From the NCBI RefSeq assembly GCF_030253575.1, contig NC_080563.1, positions 36,069,001 to 36,133,000 on the forward strand: a stretch of 64,000 bases of DNA, in the 5' to 3' direction. Position numbers and translations under genes: made by a program. Source of the DNA: Rhododendron vialii. Lineage: Eukaryota; Streptophyta; Magnoliopsida; Ericales; Ericaceae. The notes beneath the pieces were generated by a model. It was not told where the DNA came from. It did not search any database and saw only the letters and a program-made list of their open reading frames with translations. Of the stretch, positions 1-15,064 are shown in pieces (position 1 is the stretch's first letter; the number at the start of each line of letters is the position of its first letter).

Positions 1-2049
1 GTCCTGCGTAGGGTCAAACTCATGTGCGCAGCGGCTGATGGCGCCGTCAATTGAATCCACCAATGGCTGCATGGCGCCAAGCGGGCGGCGGATGTTGGGC
101 ACGAGTTCCCCTTCTTGAAATTGGTCCCAATACTCCTCACTGACGTCTCCTTGGTCCGAATCAGTCTTGAGACCTTGGCCCATTTGCCATCCATCGGGCT
201 GCGGATCCCATGCATATTCCTCGACTTCTTGTTCGACTTGGCTAAGTTCGGGCTGGTAAAAGAGTGCGAACAAAGAGAGTCCGTCCAAAGGGTCGGCCTG
301 CGCCGCATTCCATTCTTCGTCCCATTGAGCTAGCCACATCTGATTGACTTGGGGGTGCGCAGGAAACCCCATGTTATACTGTTCGATCCAGTCATTGCAA
401 AGCTCGTCCCATTCTTTGGCTTTGTCCTCCATGGCCCAGCCGGCTGCCATCATGTTAATGCTTGGTTCAGAAGGGAAAGGTACGATCGGTTTAGGGTTGT
501 CGGTTGAGGCAATATGGTCAGTGGGGTTGAATATAGTGGAGCTGATGTTTATCTGGTTCACTTAAGGGTTAGAGTCGTGTTTAGGAAGGGAGTTGGAGAT
601 GACGTTGGGCTTGGTAGGTGGAGTTGGAAGAGTACCATTATCCACCAAATCTTGTATCGCATGACGGAGGCGATACCAAGAGTCGGTGTAATGGTCGGGC
701 ATTTGGTGGTACGCACAGAAAGCGTTGGGGTTATGGCTAGGGGGTGGATTTTGAGGAAGTGGAGTCGGGGCTAAAGGCCTGAGATGCCCAGTTTTGATTA
801 ACTTCTCTAACACCGAGGAAAGTGGTGCCTCGAAATTGGCGAAGTTACGGGGCTGGTTGCGGTTTCGGGGTCTTTGAGGAGTTTGAACTTGGTTTATGTC
901 GGCAATGTGGTTAGAGCTTTGGGCTGAGGGGTTGTTAGTAGAGTTTGCGTTGGCATAGCTGCTGCCACCGAACAAAGCAGTGTTGTTTCCGGTGTATGCA
1001 CGAGGTTTGGATTTGGAGACTGAGGCAGAGGAGGAGATGTCACTCCTGGGCAGAACACCAGTTTGGAGGGCTTCCTCGATAGCCAGCCCGGAGTCGTAGA
1101 ACGTTTCAAAGTTTGCCCCTTGAACCAAGACGAGGTTTTTGGCGAAGTCCGGTTGCAGATTACGGGAGATGATACGGATCTGATCCTTCTCGCTCGGGCG
1201 ATCGGACATGAGAGCGGCCTTGGCTCTCCATCGCTGGATAAAGTCCGCAAAGGACTCCTTTGCTGTCATCTTGGTGGATTCCAATTCCCGAGTGGTCATT
1301 TTGAGCTGGGCATTGTAGCTATACTGAGCATTGAAAGCCGTGCCGATGTCCTCCCATGTCCGTCTCTTGGAGATGTCGAGTGATAAGAACCACTGGAAAG
1401 CGGGACCGGCAAGAGTTTGTAGAAACAACTGAGCCATAGCATCCTCCCCAACACCATGCAGTTTCATTGCGCCATGATAGGCCAACAAGTGAGTTTTCGG
1501 GTCTCCGGTACCGTCAAACTTTGCGAAGTCAGGCATTTTGAACCGATCGGGGAGCCTGGCGTTCGGGAACGGGCAGAGGCGGTCCATGTCTAGTACTCCC
1601 GACCCTTTTCTTTTGGATTTGGCAACAGCTTCCTCCAACTTGGCCATCTTGGCGACCAAAGCTGCCATTTCTGGGCTTGGAGCGGGATTTTCGACTAGTG
1701 GCTCCTCTTCGAAACCGGCTCCTTGTTCGCGCCTCCCGTTGCCTTCCCCTCCTGCTACAATGGGAAGTCGCTCTTCGATGAGGGTTCGAAGATTAGCCAC
1801 AGAGGCGTCGGCCTGGTCGGCCCTTTGCTGCATGATGGCCAGGTTGTGCTGCAGATCGGCCAACAGAGTTGCAAGGTTCGGAGGTGGGACATCTGCCATG
1901 GTCAGCACTTCCACTTTAACACGCTTTGGAGATGCTGGTGGAGACGGAGAAGACGGAGGAGATTCGTGTGGAGTAGTCGGCGGCGAATCCTCCCGCGACA
2001 CAGTGCAGGCCAGAGCTTCCGTTGCGGTTGACCGAGAGACGAACCCCAA
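1..2049 (-). pseudogene. Retrotransposon Gag polyprotein, partial, with one in-frame stop
   Basis: The frame is open from 2049. The first ATG in it is at 1899-1897 (MADVPPPN), and the codons above it may be leader. A retrotransposon Gag capsid domain is recognisable in the middle (FDGTGDPKTHLLAYHG, then AGPAFQWFLSL and FADFIQRWRAKAAL). Near the C-terminus FCAYHQMPDHYTDSWYRL resembles the CHHC knuckle of Tat-type Gag. A TAA at 564-562 interrupts the frame. Directly beyond it the same frame stays open for the remaining 187 codons to the window edge and continues with acidic, Trp-rich sequence. The stop is therefore either an inactivating mutation or a read-through stop between gag and the downstream part. 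I favour a mutation. Confidence 0.8.
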
Positions 2050-3024
2050 ATCAAACCCTCAAACGGACTCGGCAGACGGTCCCAAGTAGGTTTGGCTCTT
2101 GATTGCGGAGATCTGCTTTGATACCGGCATGACAAGACAGCAAAGCACAATAGCTCAATGATAGCCTGCAGTCATTTTATTTGAAAGAACTGACAAAAAC
2201 GGAAAATGCGCATGCCAACGTCGTCGGTGTCCTCCTAGACTCTAAAACTAGAGGGAGTCTGCCTCACGGCGCTCGGACAATTGCCATGGAATCCTCGGAT
2301 TTTCCTTTCGACGGTGTATCCTTGATTGAATCGAATGTTACTAAGGGATGCCAAAACAGTCTAAGCCTTTGTCTTTCACCCTTATCGAGGTTTCAAAGTT
2401 TTGATTTCGGAACAACTCGGTGTAGATGGCGTGATACCATAACCGGAGTGGCGTAAGCAGCACTGTGCCGGAGCCTGAGCGGTGTAAGTGATTAGCACTT
2501 TTAACCTGAGTGGTGTGAGCATCACGACATTCTCTCCGTTGTTCCCAATTTTTCAGTTTGAAACCTCGATCGGGCGTTAGGTAAAGACTTAGAAAGTATT
2601 GATTTCCCGAAGTCTCATTGATTAAGGACTTGAAAACTTTTGGTAACGTGCAACATCAAGATGCACGACTCGTCATCGGTCCAAAGCAATGCCGAACGGG
2701 CGCGAGACAGACTCGACGAAAGACCATCTAAAAGCCGCCCTAGCATGCTCCTACGCAAAAACGAGCATGGATGTATGTACAAGCATGCGATATGGAAAGC
2801 GGTAACACATAGACAGTATATGGGGTTAGAAACAAGTAATCCTACCCTGCGGGTTCCTGTCTTAGGTTGAAAGGTTCTAGTGCTTTGTAAGCGTTGTAGA
2901 GGCCGGTTTTGGCTAAAGGGGTTCCTCCGACTAGAGCCGCGATATACCTCCCACTGCGATGCATGGAGCAAAGCAATGGTCGAACGGTAGTACGACTCAT
3001 CATCGTCCAAGGTTGTTGGGCGTT

Positions 3025-3045
3025 CGAGGACCCCGGGCGCCAATA
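3025..3045 (-). other. Primer-binding site of the left gypsy element
   Basis: Immediately inside the LTR the minus strand reads TTGGCGCCCGGGGTCC, which has the TGGCGCC start typical of plant gypsy primer-binding sites complementary to a tRNA 3' end. It lies four bases from the LTR end ACA. The donor tRNA is not assigned. Confidence 0.7.
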
Positions 3046-3048
3046 AAT

Positions 3049-5382
3049 TGTGCCGGTTACCAAAAACACCTCAACGGGGCTGACCAATCATCGAATACGA
3101 GCGGAGAATTGCGGAAAACAATTTGACGAGAGAGAAATGCAACGGTTTTGAAACAAAGTGCCTTTTGAAGCTTGGCTCACCTTTGTTAACTAATACTTGG
3201 AGGAAACTACATAAGTGAACAATAGCAAAAGCCCCAGTTCGGATTGGTCGGACGCTGAGATCCTGTTACGTTACCATCCCGTTCTTCAGCAGCGCGAAGC
3301 GTACTGTTTTGACAAGCTTTTGAGAATTGTTCAATTATGTATTAATCGCCTAATACCAATTAACGCAATGAGTCCCAGCAGAGTCGCCACTGTGGGCACG
3401 CGCCCCGAAAATCGCTCGATCTTGGGTTTAAAGAAAATCGGTGTGCGGCCCTCTTCGAAAAAGCGCGGCGAAACGCCTCGATTCAGAGTCGCCACTCGGG
3501 TTTTAGCGGTGGAAACACCCAAGGAACCGAACTCGAAAACGTTTGCCACGTTTGTTTGGATTTGAAAAAGGCGTAGACCAGTCCGTCGTCACCTTCGATA
3601 TCTGAGGTTCGGGAGCCAGGTCACGAGAGGGTTATGGCACCCCCACTCGCCCAATCCGGAGATCGGTCTCTACTCGGGCATTTTGTAAAAACATTTGCAT
3701 TTTTCTCTCATTTTATCATTTTTTTGACCAGTTAGGGCGGGGGAACAATTAATGGGGATGAAAGCGGTAACAGATTTCAGTTTGTATGACAAAATGTTTA
3801 TGGATGATTTGATTGCAATGCTAAGTATAGATTGAGAACAAGCACTGAACAACCCGAGCAAACTGCAGTATGCTTGTCGCAAAGTGACGTGAGCAGATTC
3901 TGTCAGCATGCACTGGTCGAGCCACTACATGGAGATCAGACCTGCGCACGCCACCTATAAACTGGCGTACTCCACTTGTTTGATTCCTCAGTCCTTGTTT
4001 GCAACCCTCTGGGCTCTGGAAAAGGACCAGCGCACACCCAGGGCAAACCACGCAGTTTAATATAGCAGAATATACATAACCATAGGCAGAATAAATGGCT
4101 TTTGGCCATGAAAGAAAGCAGAACACCCCAAAACAGTGTGGGGACGGAAAACAAGCCTAGATTAAACTTAGATGCAAGGGCCAGCCACTGAACCCTGAGG
4201 CACACTGCCGTACGCCAGTTCATGAACGCCGTACGCCACTTTGCCTTTGATTTCTGTGTTTGGCTTTGCATCCTCTGGGCTCTGGAACATGACCAGAAGG
4301 ATCCCAGGGGCCTTTATATTGACATAAATGAACAAGTATGGGACGCTTCCACTAAACAGTTCTAAATACAAAAAGCAGTAAGCTGATTATTAGCATGCAA
4401 AGGTGATTGACAGGAATGAAACTAAGTAAAAGGGACAATCCATGATCCCCACGCCAGTATTGCACGTGCTACCATAACTGGCGTACGGCACATAATGACT
4501 GGCGTGCGCCATGTGTCACTTCAAACGACTACTGTATTTTATCAGTTTAAGGCCAGGACTAGTATTATCTACTAGCCTGGGCCTTACTGACCCCCCTCAG
4601 GAGTTGAAAACAGAAAAGAACTCAAAGGTGGTATACCTCTTCTTATGGAGGTTTGAAGGTGGCTTTGGACTTTGGAGGTTGGAGATGAAGGCTGAGATAA
4701 TGACTGAATGGTGGTGGGGTGTATGGAAGTGGGTTGCTCTCCTTGCTCTTTCAATGGAGGAAGAGAGATGGAGAGCTTGAAGGAATGAGAGAGAGAGAGA
4801 ATACCCTTCTTAAATGTGGCTAACCCATTGCAAATGAATGCAAGGGGGGCATTTATAGAGGAGGGAGACTGAGATCAGTTAAGGCCAAAGGGCTGTTTGG
4901 CTGGTGGGAAGAGGAGGAGAGCCTTCCATGCATTAAATGCATGGGACTAGGCTTGATGGGGGATGTAGGAGAGAGAGGCAACGCCCCCGCCGAAAGCAAT
5001 CATCAGGGATACTGTGGGCGACGTCAGGGTGGCACAAAAGTCCCGCCCAAGTGGCTGAATAAAGTTGATTTGACTGGGTTTTACTGGCGTGCGCCACTTA
5101 TTAACTGGCGTGCGCCAGTGAATGCTGGGCCGATGGTCGATGACTGACACGTGGCAGATTACTGGCGTACGCCTCCAAGGCACTGGCGTATGCCTGTTGG
5201 GTTTTGCTGGGGCCGTTTGGCTCTGGTTTGAAGGGCTTGAAAATGGGTTTGAAAGGGGTTTGGGACGCTCAAGGCTTTAAACACACCTTTGTCCTCGATC
5301 TGTTTTCGACTATAATCATTATTGGGGAAGCAAAAGATCAACAAATAATGTTATCTGGACAGTCCAGAATGGGGTGTCTACA
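3049..5382 (-). repeat. LTR of the left gypsy element (2334 bp)
   Basis: The boundaries are TGTAGACACC at 5382 and GGCACA at 3049 in element orientation. The stretch at 3369-3640 has the GAGTCGCCAC and GGGTTATGGCACCCC phrases common near the inner end of long plant gypsy LTRs. Between 3940 and 5200 there are five clusters of paired copies of an imperfect palindrome around TGGCGTACGCCA (see findings). No coding capacity is credible inside the LTR. Confidence 0.8.
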
Positions 5383-5888
<506 letters not shown>

Positions 5889-6384
5889 ATATGTATGTAT
5901 GTTCAATAGTTACTTTTAGTATTTTTTTTGATTTTATTACTGTCAAATGTGATAACTAAGCGGAGATATATTATTCTCTTATTTGTTATATTTTTAAATA
6001 ACTTTAAAACATAAAATTTATTTATTAAACCTCATTATCTTGCTGGTACAAAATTAGTATTTGTTCTAATACACATAGGAAAAAAACCCACACAATAAAC
6101 AAAAAAAAATTAACTTACAATAAATTGTTTTTGACTAAATAATCAAAAATCCATTTATATTCGGACTTGGGTTTGGAAAAATGAGAAGAAATTTACCCAT
6201 TATAAGCTGAGTTCTAGGTTTCTTTTTATTCTTTTCTATTCGTTTTGTTCGGTATAGGTCTATGAGGATCACTGTGTCTCTTAACTTGTATTAATTTTTT
6301 ATGTGCAACCTTTCAATAAATTTTGCGGCATAAATTATATGTATTCATGAATAACATGGTAAGTTAATTGTGTAGCAAATAGTA

Positions 6385-6821
6385 CACATTGGCGAAAAAA
6401 TTAATTTCTTGTAACAAAATTGGCTACGAAATTACTTTTTAATCACCTTTTGGTAACCAAATTGTGACGAAATTACTTTTTCGTCACTTTTGTAACAAAT
6501 TGGCGACGAAATTATAATTCCGTTTCATTTGGTAACCAAATTGGTGAAGAATTTACAATTTCATCGCCAATTTGTTACAAAAGGGGACGAAAAATAATTT
6601 CATCGCCAATTTGGTTACCAAAAAGGAGATGAAATTGTAATTTCGTCACCAATTTTGTTAAAAAAACGACGAAAAATAATTTCATCGCCAATTGGTTACC
6701 AAAGGAGTCAAAAATTGTAATTTCGTCACCAATTTTGTTAAAAAGACAACAAAAAACTAATTTCGTCGCCCTATTTGCGACGAAAATCAATTTCGTCACC
6801 TATTACCTGATTTCTTGTAGT
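6385..6821. mobile_element. CACTA-like terminal region or non-autonomous element with subterminal repeats
   Basis: A short motif close to TTTCGTCGCCAATTTG, and its reverse complement, is repeated a dozen or more times in alternating orientation. The right end reads GATTTCTTGTAGT, the reverse complement of an ACTACAAGAAATC terminus typical of plant CACTA elements. The expected matching left terminus is degraded. No transposase frame is present. The family assignment rests on the terminus and the repeat style only. Confidence 0.55.
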
Positions 6822-6978
6822 TTATAATACGTGGAATGATCTGACAATTGCCCCAATCTAAAATTATTTCCTATTTTCTTTGTTCTCATTATGCGTTTGC
6901 GATTATTCGCGTTTTTTCTCTTTGAGAAAAGTTGAAAACAATGACATGGGAAAAGGTCGAAAAAGTAGTACTCCATTT

Positions 6979-7857
6979 GGAGAAATTATTCGTTGCCACA
7001 AGGGCAATGACAGGCGTTGCCTCCCATCTTTGTTTTTGTTTTTTTTATTTATCCGTAGGTGCGTCCCACTTAAATATCTATTGACTTGCGTTTTCTTCTT
7101 TCCTGTCCCACTAGATATAGCCTTTTCTCTAAAATTAATTGTTTCAAATTTCAATCCGTTTAAATAGGTGAGAAGATTTTATTTTTTTATCATTTAATTC
7201 TAAAGAGACATAATTAAATTTTGACTATAGGACTTTTATTGATTAACCCTAAAAAAGTCGTAGAATCAAATATCTCTTAGGACTAACCAACGAGAGCCCT
7301 AGAGTCAAAATTTAATTATGACCCTTTAGAATTAAATGATCAGATAAATAAAATCTTCTCACCCATTCAAACATATTGAAATTTGGAACACTTAATTTTT
7401 CAACCTTAAGTTTATATATTAAAAAATATGGTTAAAAAATTAAGTGCTTCAAATTTCAATCCATTTGAATGGGTGAGAAGATTTTATTTATCTGATCATT
7501 TAATTCTAAAGGGTCATAATTAAATTTTGACTCTAGGGCTCTCGTTGGTTAGTCTTAAGAGATATTTGATTCTACGACTTTCTTAGGGTTAATCAACGAG
7601 AGTTCTATAGTCAAAATTAAATTATGACCATTTAGAATTAAATGATAAAAAAATAAAATATTCTTACTCATTTAAACGTATTGAAATTTGAAACACTTAA
7701 TTTTAGAGAAAAGGCTGTGTCTTGTGGGACAGGAGAGAAGAAAACGCGTGTCAGTAGATATTTAAGTGGGAGGCTCCTGCGGATAAAAAAAAAAAAAAAA
7801 AAAACAAAGGTGGGAGGCAACACCTGTCATTGTCCTTGGGGCAACGAAAAATTTCTC
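6979..7857. mobile_element. Large inverted-repeat (foldback) MITE with four alternating internal modules
   Basis: The two halves are imperfect reverse complements about a centre near 7418. The left arm starts GAGAAATTATTCGTTGCC and the right arm ends with its complement. Inside each arm is a module of about 120 bp (GGTGAGAAGAT, ATCATTTAATTCTAAA, GGTCATAATTAAATTTTGA) that is itself followed by an inverted copy, so four copies alternate in orientation. No convincing target-site duplication was found. Homologous modules occur at 38625-39518 and 50150-50220. It has no coding capacity. Confidence 0.75.
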
Positions 7858-8728
7858 GCTTATACGGTGCAGTGGGGCCCACGTTTTGAACCCTCGGTAA
7901 TAGATACTTTTATATAGTATAGTTGTAAAGAGAGAGAGAAAAAGGATGCTGCCCCAAGTTCTAATGGGACCCTTGCGGGGTGCGGGTATGTATCAGAGTG
8001 TTAAATTTATCTAATTTTCACATAACAAATTTGAGATATGAGTGCTGGGTGTGCTGGTATATATCAAAGTGTCAAGTTTATCTAATTTTTTCTTCCGGGA
8101 GAATTCCTTAATCTGATCACTATTTCTTAGGACATTGCATAACGTAAGCATTTCCCTCCTTATTGATAGGTTAAAACATAGAATTTAAAAATACGCTTGC
8201 TAGCTGAATTATGTCTACCCAGGGTTCATTCCACTTTGCATTCTTTTTTTAAAAGTTTTTTTTTTAATTTTTAAATTCAAATATAATGAAAATGAAAGTA
8301 ATTTTTTGATTTTTTTGCACCGTATAAAAGATCACAATGAGATCTATCAAATAAGATCCATATTAGTAGAAAACTTATTTGCGTAAATACATGATTTTTG
8401 AGCTTGAAATTATCTTCTGTTTTTAAAAAAAATTGAGAATCCGAAACACCCGTCAATATGTTCGAGACGAATCTACTAATTGCACGTACAGGTACTTCAA
8501 AGAGCCATTGAAACACAGAATCAAAGGTCTTAGAACAACATAACCACGAAGCTTCACTCGATATGCAAATTAACAACAAAATGGACTAATTAAATACAAA
8601 AATGGACTAAGAAAGGAAAGAAAAAGAAGCACAGAGGAGACTCTGAAAAAGACAATAGCATATATAGTAGCTTTCTGACTCTTTGGAGGACTCATACATG
8701 CATGTGTATACGAACGTATACTTGGTGG
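7858..8728. other. Intergenic, no gene recognised
   Basis: The sequence is AT-rich with a short GA tract at 7929-7940. A segment at 7925-7978 closely resembles 9541-9594 in the 14-3-3 promoter (CCCAAGTTCTA, TGGGACCCTT). I see no exon. Confidence 0.5.
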
Positions 8729-9265
8729 TTAAACTGGAAGTAGGCGCCTTTCCGGCCGGTGTGGTCCACTCGGAAGACCGGCCATGATTTTCTCACGGAG
8801 CCAGCTCCACAGCACATCAAGTCTGTGACACATCATTTGTCGATTCGATAACAAGATGTACATAAAATAAAGAAGAAGCCAAACAGAGTCTTGGAGAAGA
8901 AGCGAGGCAAGAGATACGGAGAGAAGTGAACCGAACAAACCCATTCCACCACGAACAACTCGGGCATAATAAGCCGGTCTGACGCGGCTCGAGGAAAGTC
9001 TCCGTTCACTGTCATATGCCAAGCAGTACAAGAACAAACTAACGACGGCAACCCTCATGGTTTTCGGGTGTGTTTCGAATGGAGAGAAAACCTTCCCCTG
9101 GTACTGCAATTGGAGAAAATTAACGAGTACCGGCAAGAGAAAGGCGAGAATAGCGTGGGGCGGAGTGGGAATTGTTGGCATTTGTTGCAAGATGCAGCAT
9201 CTTATGCTTACAAAATTGATGTTGATTCCTCCATGGATGGTCATACCAGCACTTGGTCTCAACAT
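8729..9265 (-). CDS. Small predicted multi-pass membrane protein, function unknown
   Basis: This is an uninterrupted 178-codon frame on the minus strand. I do not recognise a named family. The protein looks real because hydrophobic segments are well separated: ILAFLLPVLVNFLQLQ (about 39-54), MRVAVVSLFLYCLAY (about 69-83), MGLFGSLLSVSLASLLLQ (about 107-124) and VWLLLYFMYILLS (about 127-139). A basic arginine- and proline-rich tail follows (about 160-178). That suggests three or four membrane helices. Translation could start at Met1 or at Met8 (MTIHGGININF). The gene is divergent from the 14-3-3 gene, and the two starts are 487 bp apart. The frame has no intron. It could instead be a chance long frame. 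Confidence 0.5.
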   Translation of the reverse strand: MLRPSAGMTIHGGININFVSIRCCILQQMPTIPTPPHAILAFLLPVLVNFLQLQYQGKVFSPFETHPKTMRVAVVSLFLYCLAYDSERRLSSSRVRPAYYARVVRGGMGLFGSLLSVSLASLLLQDSVWLLLYFMYILLSNRQMMCHRLDVLWSWLREKIMAGLPSGPHRPERRLLPV

Positions 9266-9624
9266 CTCATGAAAAAACTAGATAGAAAACACCGAGTTAG
9301 AATGCGATCATAAATTAAATGTGTAATTGCAAAGCGGAGAGAGAGAGAGAGCGGGGTTGGGGGGTGGGGGTGTTCGTTGGGAAGGAAAACAGAGGAGAAA
9401 CAGAGAGCTCTGGCTTTCGAGGTTAGAAAACAGAGATGCAGCCAATTTTACTTAGAAAAGGGACTCAAAATGGGTCTGAGAGAGAGAGAGAGAGGGGATT
9501 GTGGGAAACATTGAGTCCCATATGGTTGTTTTATAGTAGTTGTAGAGAAAGAGAGAGAAGAAAGCATGCCCCAAGTTCTAGTGGGACCCTTACGGCGTTC
9601 CCCACGGAATCCCCCGTCTCCCTC

Positions 9625-9632
9625 TTATAAAA
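9625..9632 (+). promoter_or_regulatory. TATA box of the 14-3-3 gene
   Basis: TTATAAAA lies about 120 bp upstream of the first repeated ATG. A pyrimidine-rich CTCTCT leader follows it, as is common for highly expressed plant genes. Confidence 0.6.
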
Positions 9633-9752
9633 TCCCCGTCCCCCCCCACTCGCTTTCTCATCCCTCTCTTCTCTCTCTAAAACTCTCCTCTCCCTCACCG
9701 CAAAAAAGGAAAAAAAAAAATCCACAGATCCGATCAGAGAACCGCACTCCGA

Positions 9753-10073
9753 ATGGCGCGTGAGGAGTACGTGTACATGGCGAAGCTGGCCGAGCGCTAC
9801 GAGGAGATGGTCGAGTTCATGGAGAAGGTCTCCGCGGCGGCCTCCGACTCCGAATGGCGCGTGAGGAGTACGTGTACATGGCGAAGCTGGCCGAGCAGGC
9901 CGAGCGCTACGAGGAGATGGTCGAGTTCATGGAGAAGGTCTCCGCGGCGGCCTCCGACTCCGAATGGCGCGTGAGGAGTACGTGTACATGGCGAAGCTGG
10001 CCGAGCAGGCCGAGCGCTACGAGGAGATGGTCGAGTTCATGGAGAAGGTCTCCGCGGCGGCCTCCGACCCCGA
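9753..10073 (+). repeat. Three extra tandem copies of the start of 14-3-3 exon 1
   Basis: The first 110 bp of the 14-3-3 coding sequence occur four times head to tail. Copy 1 is 9753-9853 (101 bp, lacking nine bases of the CAGGCCGAG region), copy 2 is 9854-9963, copy 3 is 9964-10073, and copy 4 is the true gene start at 10074. Copies 2-4 are almost identical; copy 3 has one T-to-C change near its end. Neither 101 nor 110 is divisible by three, so each extra ATG opens a short frame (73, 76 and 90 codons) that ends in or after the next copy. The extra copies therefore act as overlapping upstream frames, not as an N-terminal extension. Confidence 0.95.
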
Positions 10074-13084
<3,011 letters not shown>

Positions 13085-13334
13085 TGTGGGGCACTCCTAA
13101 ACTAGGGTCTCACTTCTCCCATGTTTGTTTTTGTTAGGAGAAGATGATTGTTTCTGATTTTCCTGTCATTCTGAAATTTAATCATTCTCGCTTCTAATAG
13201 GGATGAAACTCGAAGGTACTGATGTTGTTTACTTTGTTTGGTTATGAAGGGTTTATTTTCTCCAAGGAGATTGGAGCTTTATTTCGGTGGTGTGATAGTA
13301 TTCCTATTAATTTTCCATATTTGGTTTTACCTTA

Positions 13335-13703
13335 GAGCAAGTCCATTAGATGAGCTTAAATACATTTTTTGCTATTTTATCTAAGAGAAATATAAAAAAA
13401 TAGTCTACACTAGATGAGTTAAAAGAGTAGCTAAAATGCATTTATGAATAGTTGTTCTCTATTTTTACCTATGCACTATTCATACTCCTTTTCTTTTTTA
13501 ATTATTTCTCTCTCTCTCTCCTCCCTCCTTTCTCCTCTTTTTAAACAATATAGATAATAAAAAATAAGTGAAAAATATATATTTTAATTGGAGTAAGATA
13601 AAATAGATAGTATTGGTGTAGTGTTGAGGAAGATGTGAATATGTAAAATGAAAAAAGTGCCCTATTGATCAATATTTTTACATTTTTATTGGTGTACATG
13701 CTC
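13335..13703. mobile_element. MITE, PIF/Harbinger-like, TTA target duplication
   Basis: The element runs GAGCAAGTCCATTAG ... GTACATGCTC and is flanked on both sides by TTA. It lies about 250 bp past the 14-3-3 stop, near the end of its 3' region. It belongs to the same GAGCA-ended group as 53587-54179 and 54224-54704. Confidence 0.6.
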
Positions 13704-13706
13704 TTA

Positions 13707-15064
13707 GCTTCCGATCTCACGCCTGACAACTAGTATATCTGTCATACGGATGTGATAGGGATTGTGTATATCTACTAGCGTGACCTCACAAACTTTTAGT
13801 TGGCAGGCTTTTCTTTTCGTTCTTTTTGGGTAAAAAGGTATGCTTGTCCTTGACAGAGATTGGTCGAGAAAAACAGATTCACGTGGCCGACCTCGGTCTG
13901 GTTTGGAAAAATAGGCAGGCTTCTTCTTGTTCCTTGCCAAGTGGTGATTTTCGCCAGGTTTGAGTGCGCGTGCCTTGCCATAGTCCACTGTGTCTCGTAA
14001 TCACCCGGTGTGGTTAAAGGCGTACTTCTAGCATGTTGGGGCAGTCTTCCCAAAGTCTCCTTCCTTCAAATCTCCTCCTTGTGCAAATTGATAGAAGAAA
14101 AAGGGTAACAAATGCATGAAGCCCCTGCTGTTACGTTGTTGTTTCTGGGAAGTGTATTTTCATACAGCAGTTGGTTTCTGCCTATGCTGTCGTTGCAAGG
14201 TTTTCCTTTTTGAGTGACAGGGTCGGCTTTGGGCATGCGCTGATGATACGCTTGCCTTGGGCCAAATTATTGGCTCGTTTGGACCTTTGAAGAATTTTGA
14301 CGTCGTGTTTTTTTCCCGGCCTGCCTTTACAGACTCTCATCCCTCCACAATCCAGTCCTAACTTTATTTTTTTCCTTTTTTGGTTTTGTGTTTTTTTAAT
14401 TTTAATTTTCAATTTTTATTAGATCCGCGCTATATTTGTTTTATCAATCATCGAGTCATCCTCTAAAGGAATCTGAAAAAATAAAAATATTATGAGCAAA
14501 ATCATAAAAGTTTACGAACGACCAAAACAAATACCACAGCTGTTTTTTCCCCCTAAGGTGATGAACTTTTTAACATCGATCAACATTTATGTATTTTTTT
14601 TATTTCTCTTCTCGATATAAATGATTAATTCTAAAATTACGGTTAGAACATAAGCAAAGAGTAATAAAATATTAAAAATATTATCAAAAATATTATACTA
14701 GACAACAATATTTTCAGAAGAATGGAGCCTTATTAGATCAATTAGGAAACCAATTAGGGCTAAGCTCAATTGATCAGACTCTTGCACCTCACTAGAAGTT
14801 TAGAAGTTTGAATTTTTCACCTTCGTGTGACTGTGTGAGTGCTATTTCTTTAAAGGGATTTTTATTTCTTTCTTTATTTCTTTTCTATGATGTGCTTATT
14901 TCTTGTATTGATTAAGTTGTAGAGTTTGGTTATCTTATGAACTCTCATAATTGATGTAATATTTTGGATTTGTGTTTTACAGTTTATATATGATGTAAAT
15001 GATCGCTTTTATCAATTGAAAAAAAAATAAAAAATTTCAACTAATAACCCAATCAAAAGTCCAA
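13707..15064. other. Intergenic, no gene recognised
   Basis: No exon, RNA gene or clear transposon is visible. The short frames here show no protein-like composition. AT-rich runs occur around 14380-14720. Confidence 0.5.

Larger units (their letters stand above)
1..5382 (-). mobile_element. Ty3/gypsy LTR retrotransposon, 5' part only, running off the left edge
   Basis: The element reads right to left. From 5382 downward come one LTR (3049-5382), a primer-binding site next to it (about 3025-3045), about 1 kb of untranslated leader and a gag frame that reaches position 1. The LTR begins TGTAGACACC and ends GGCACA in element orientation, so it has the usual TG...CA ends. The long LTR and the gag with a CHHC-type knuckle fit a Ty3/gypsy element of Tat-like type, but pol lies outside the window, so the lineage is inference. 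The other LTR is not visible, so no LTR comparison or age is possible. Confidence 0.85.
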
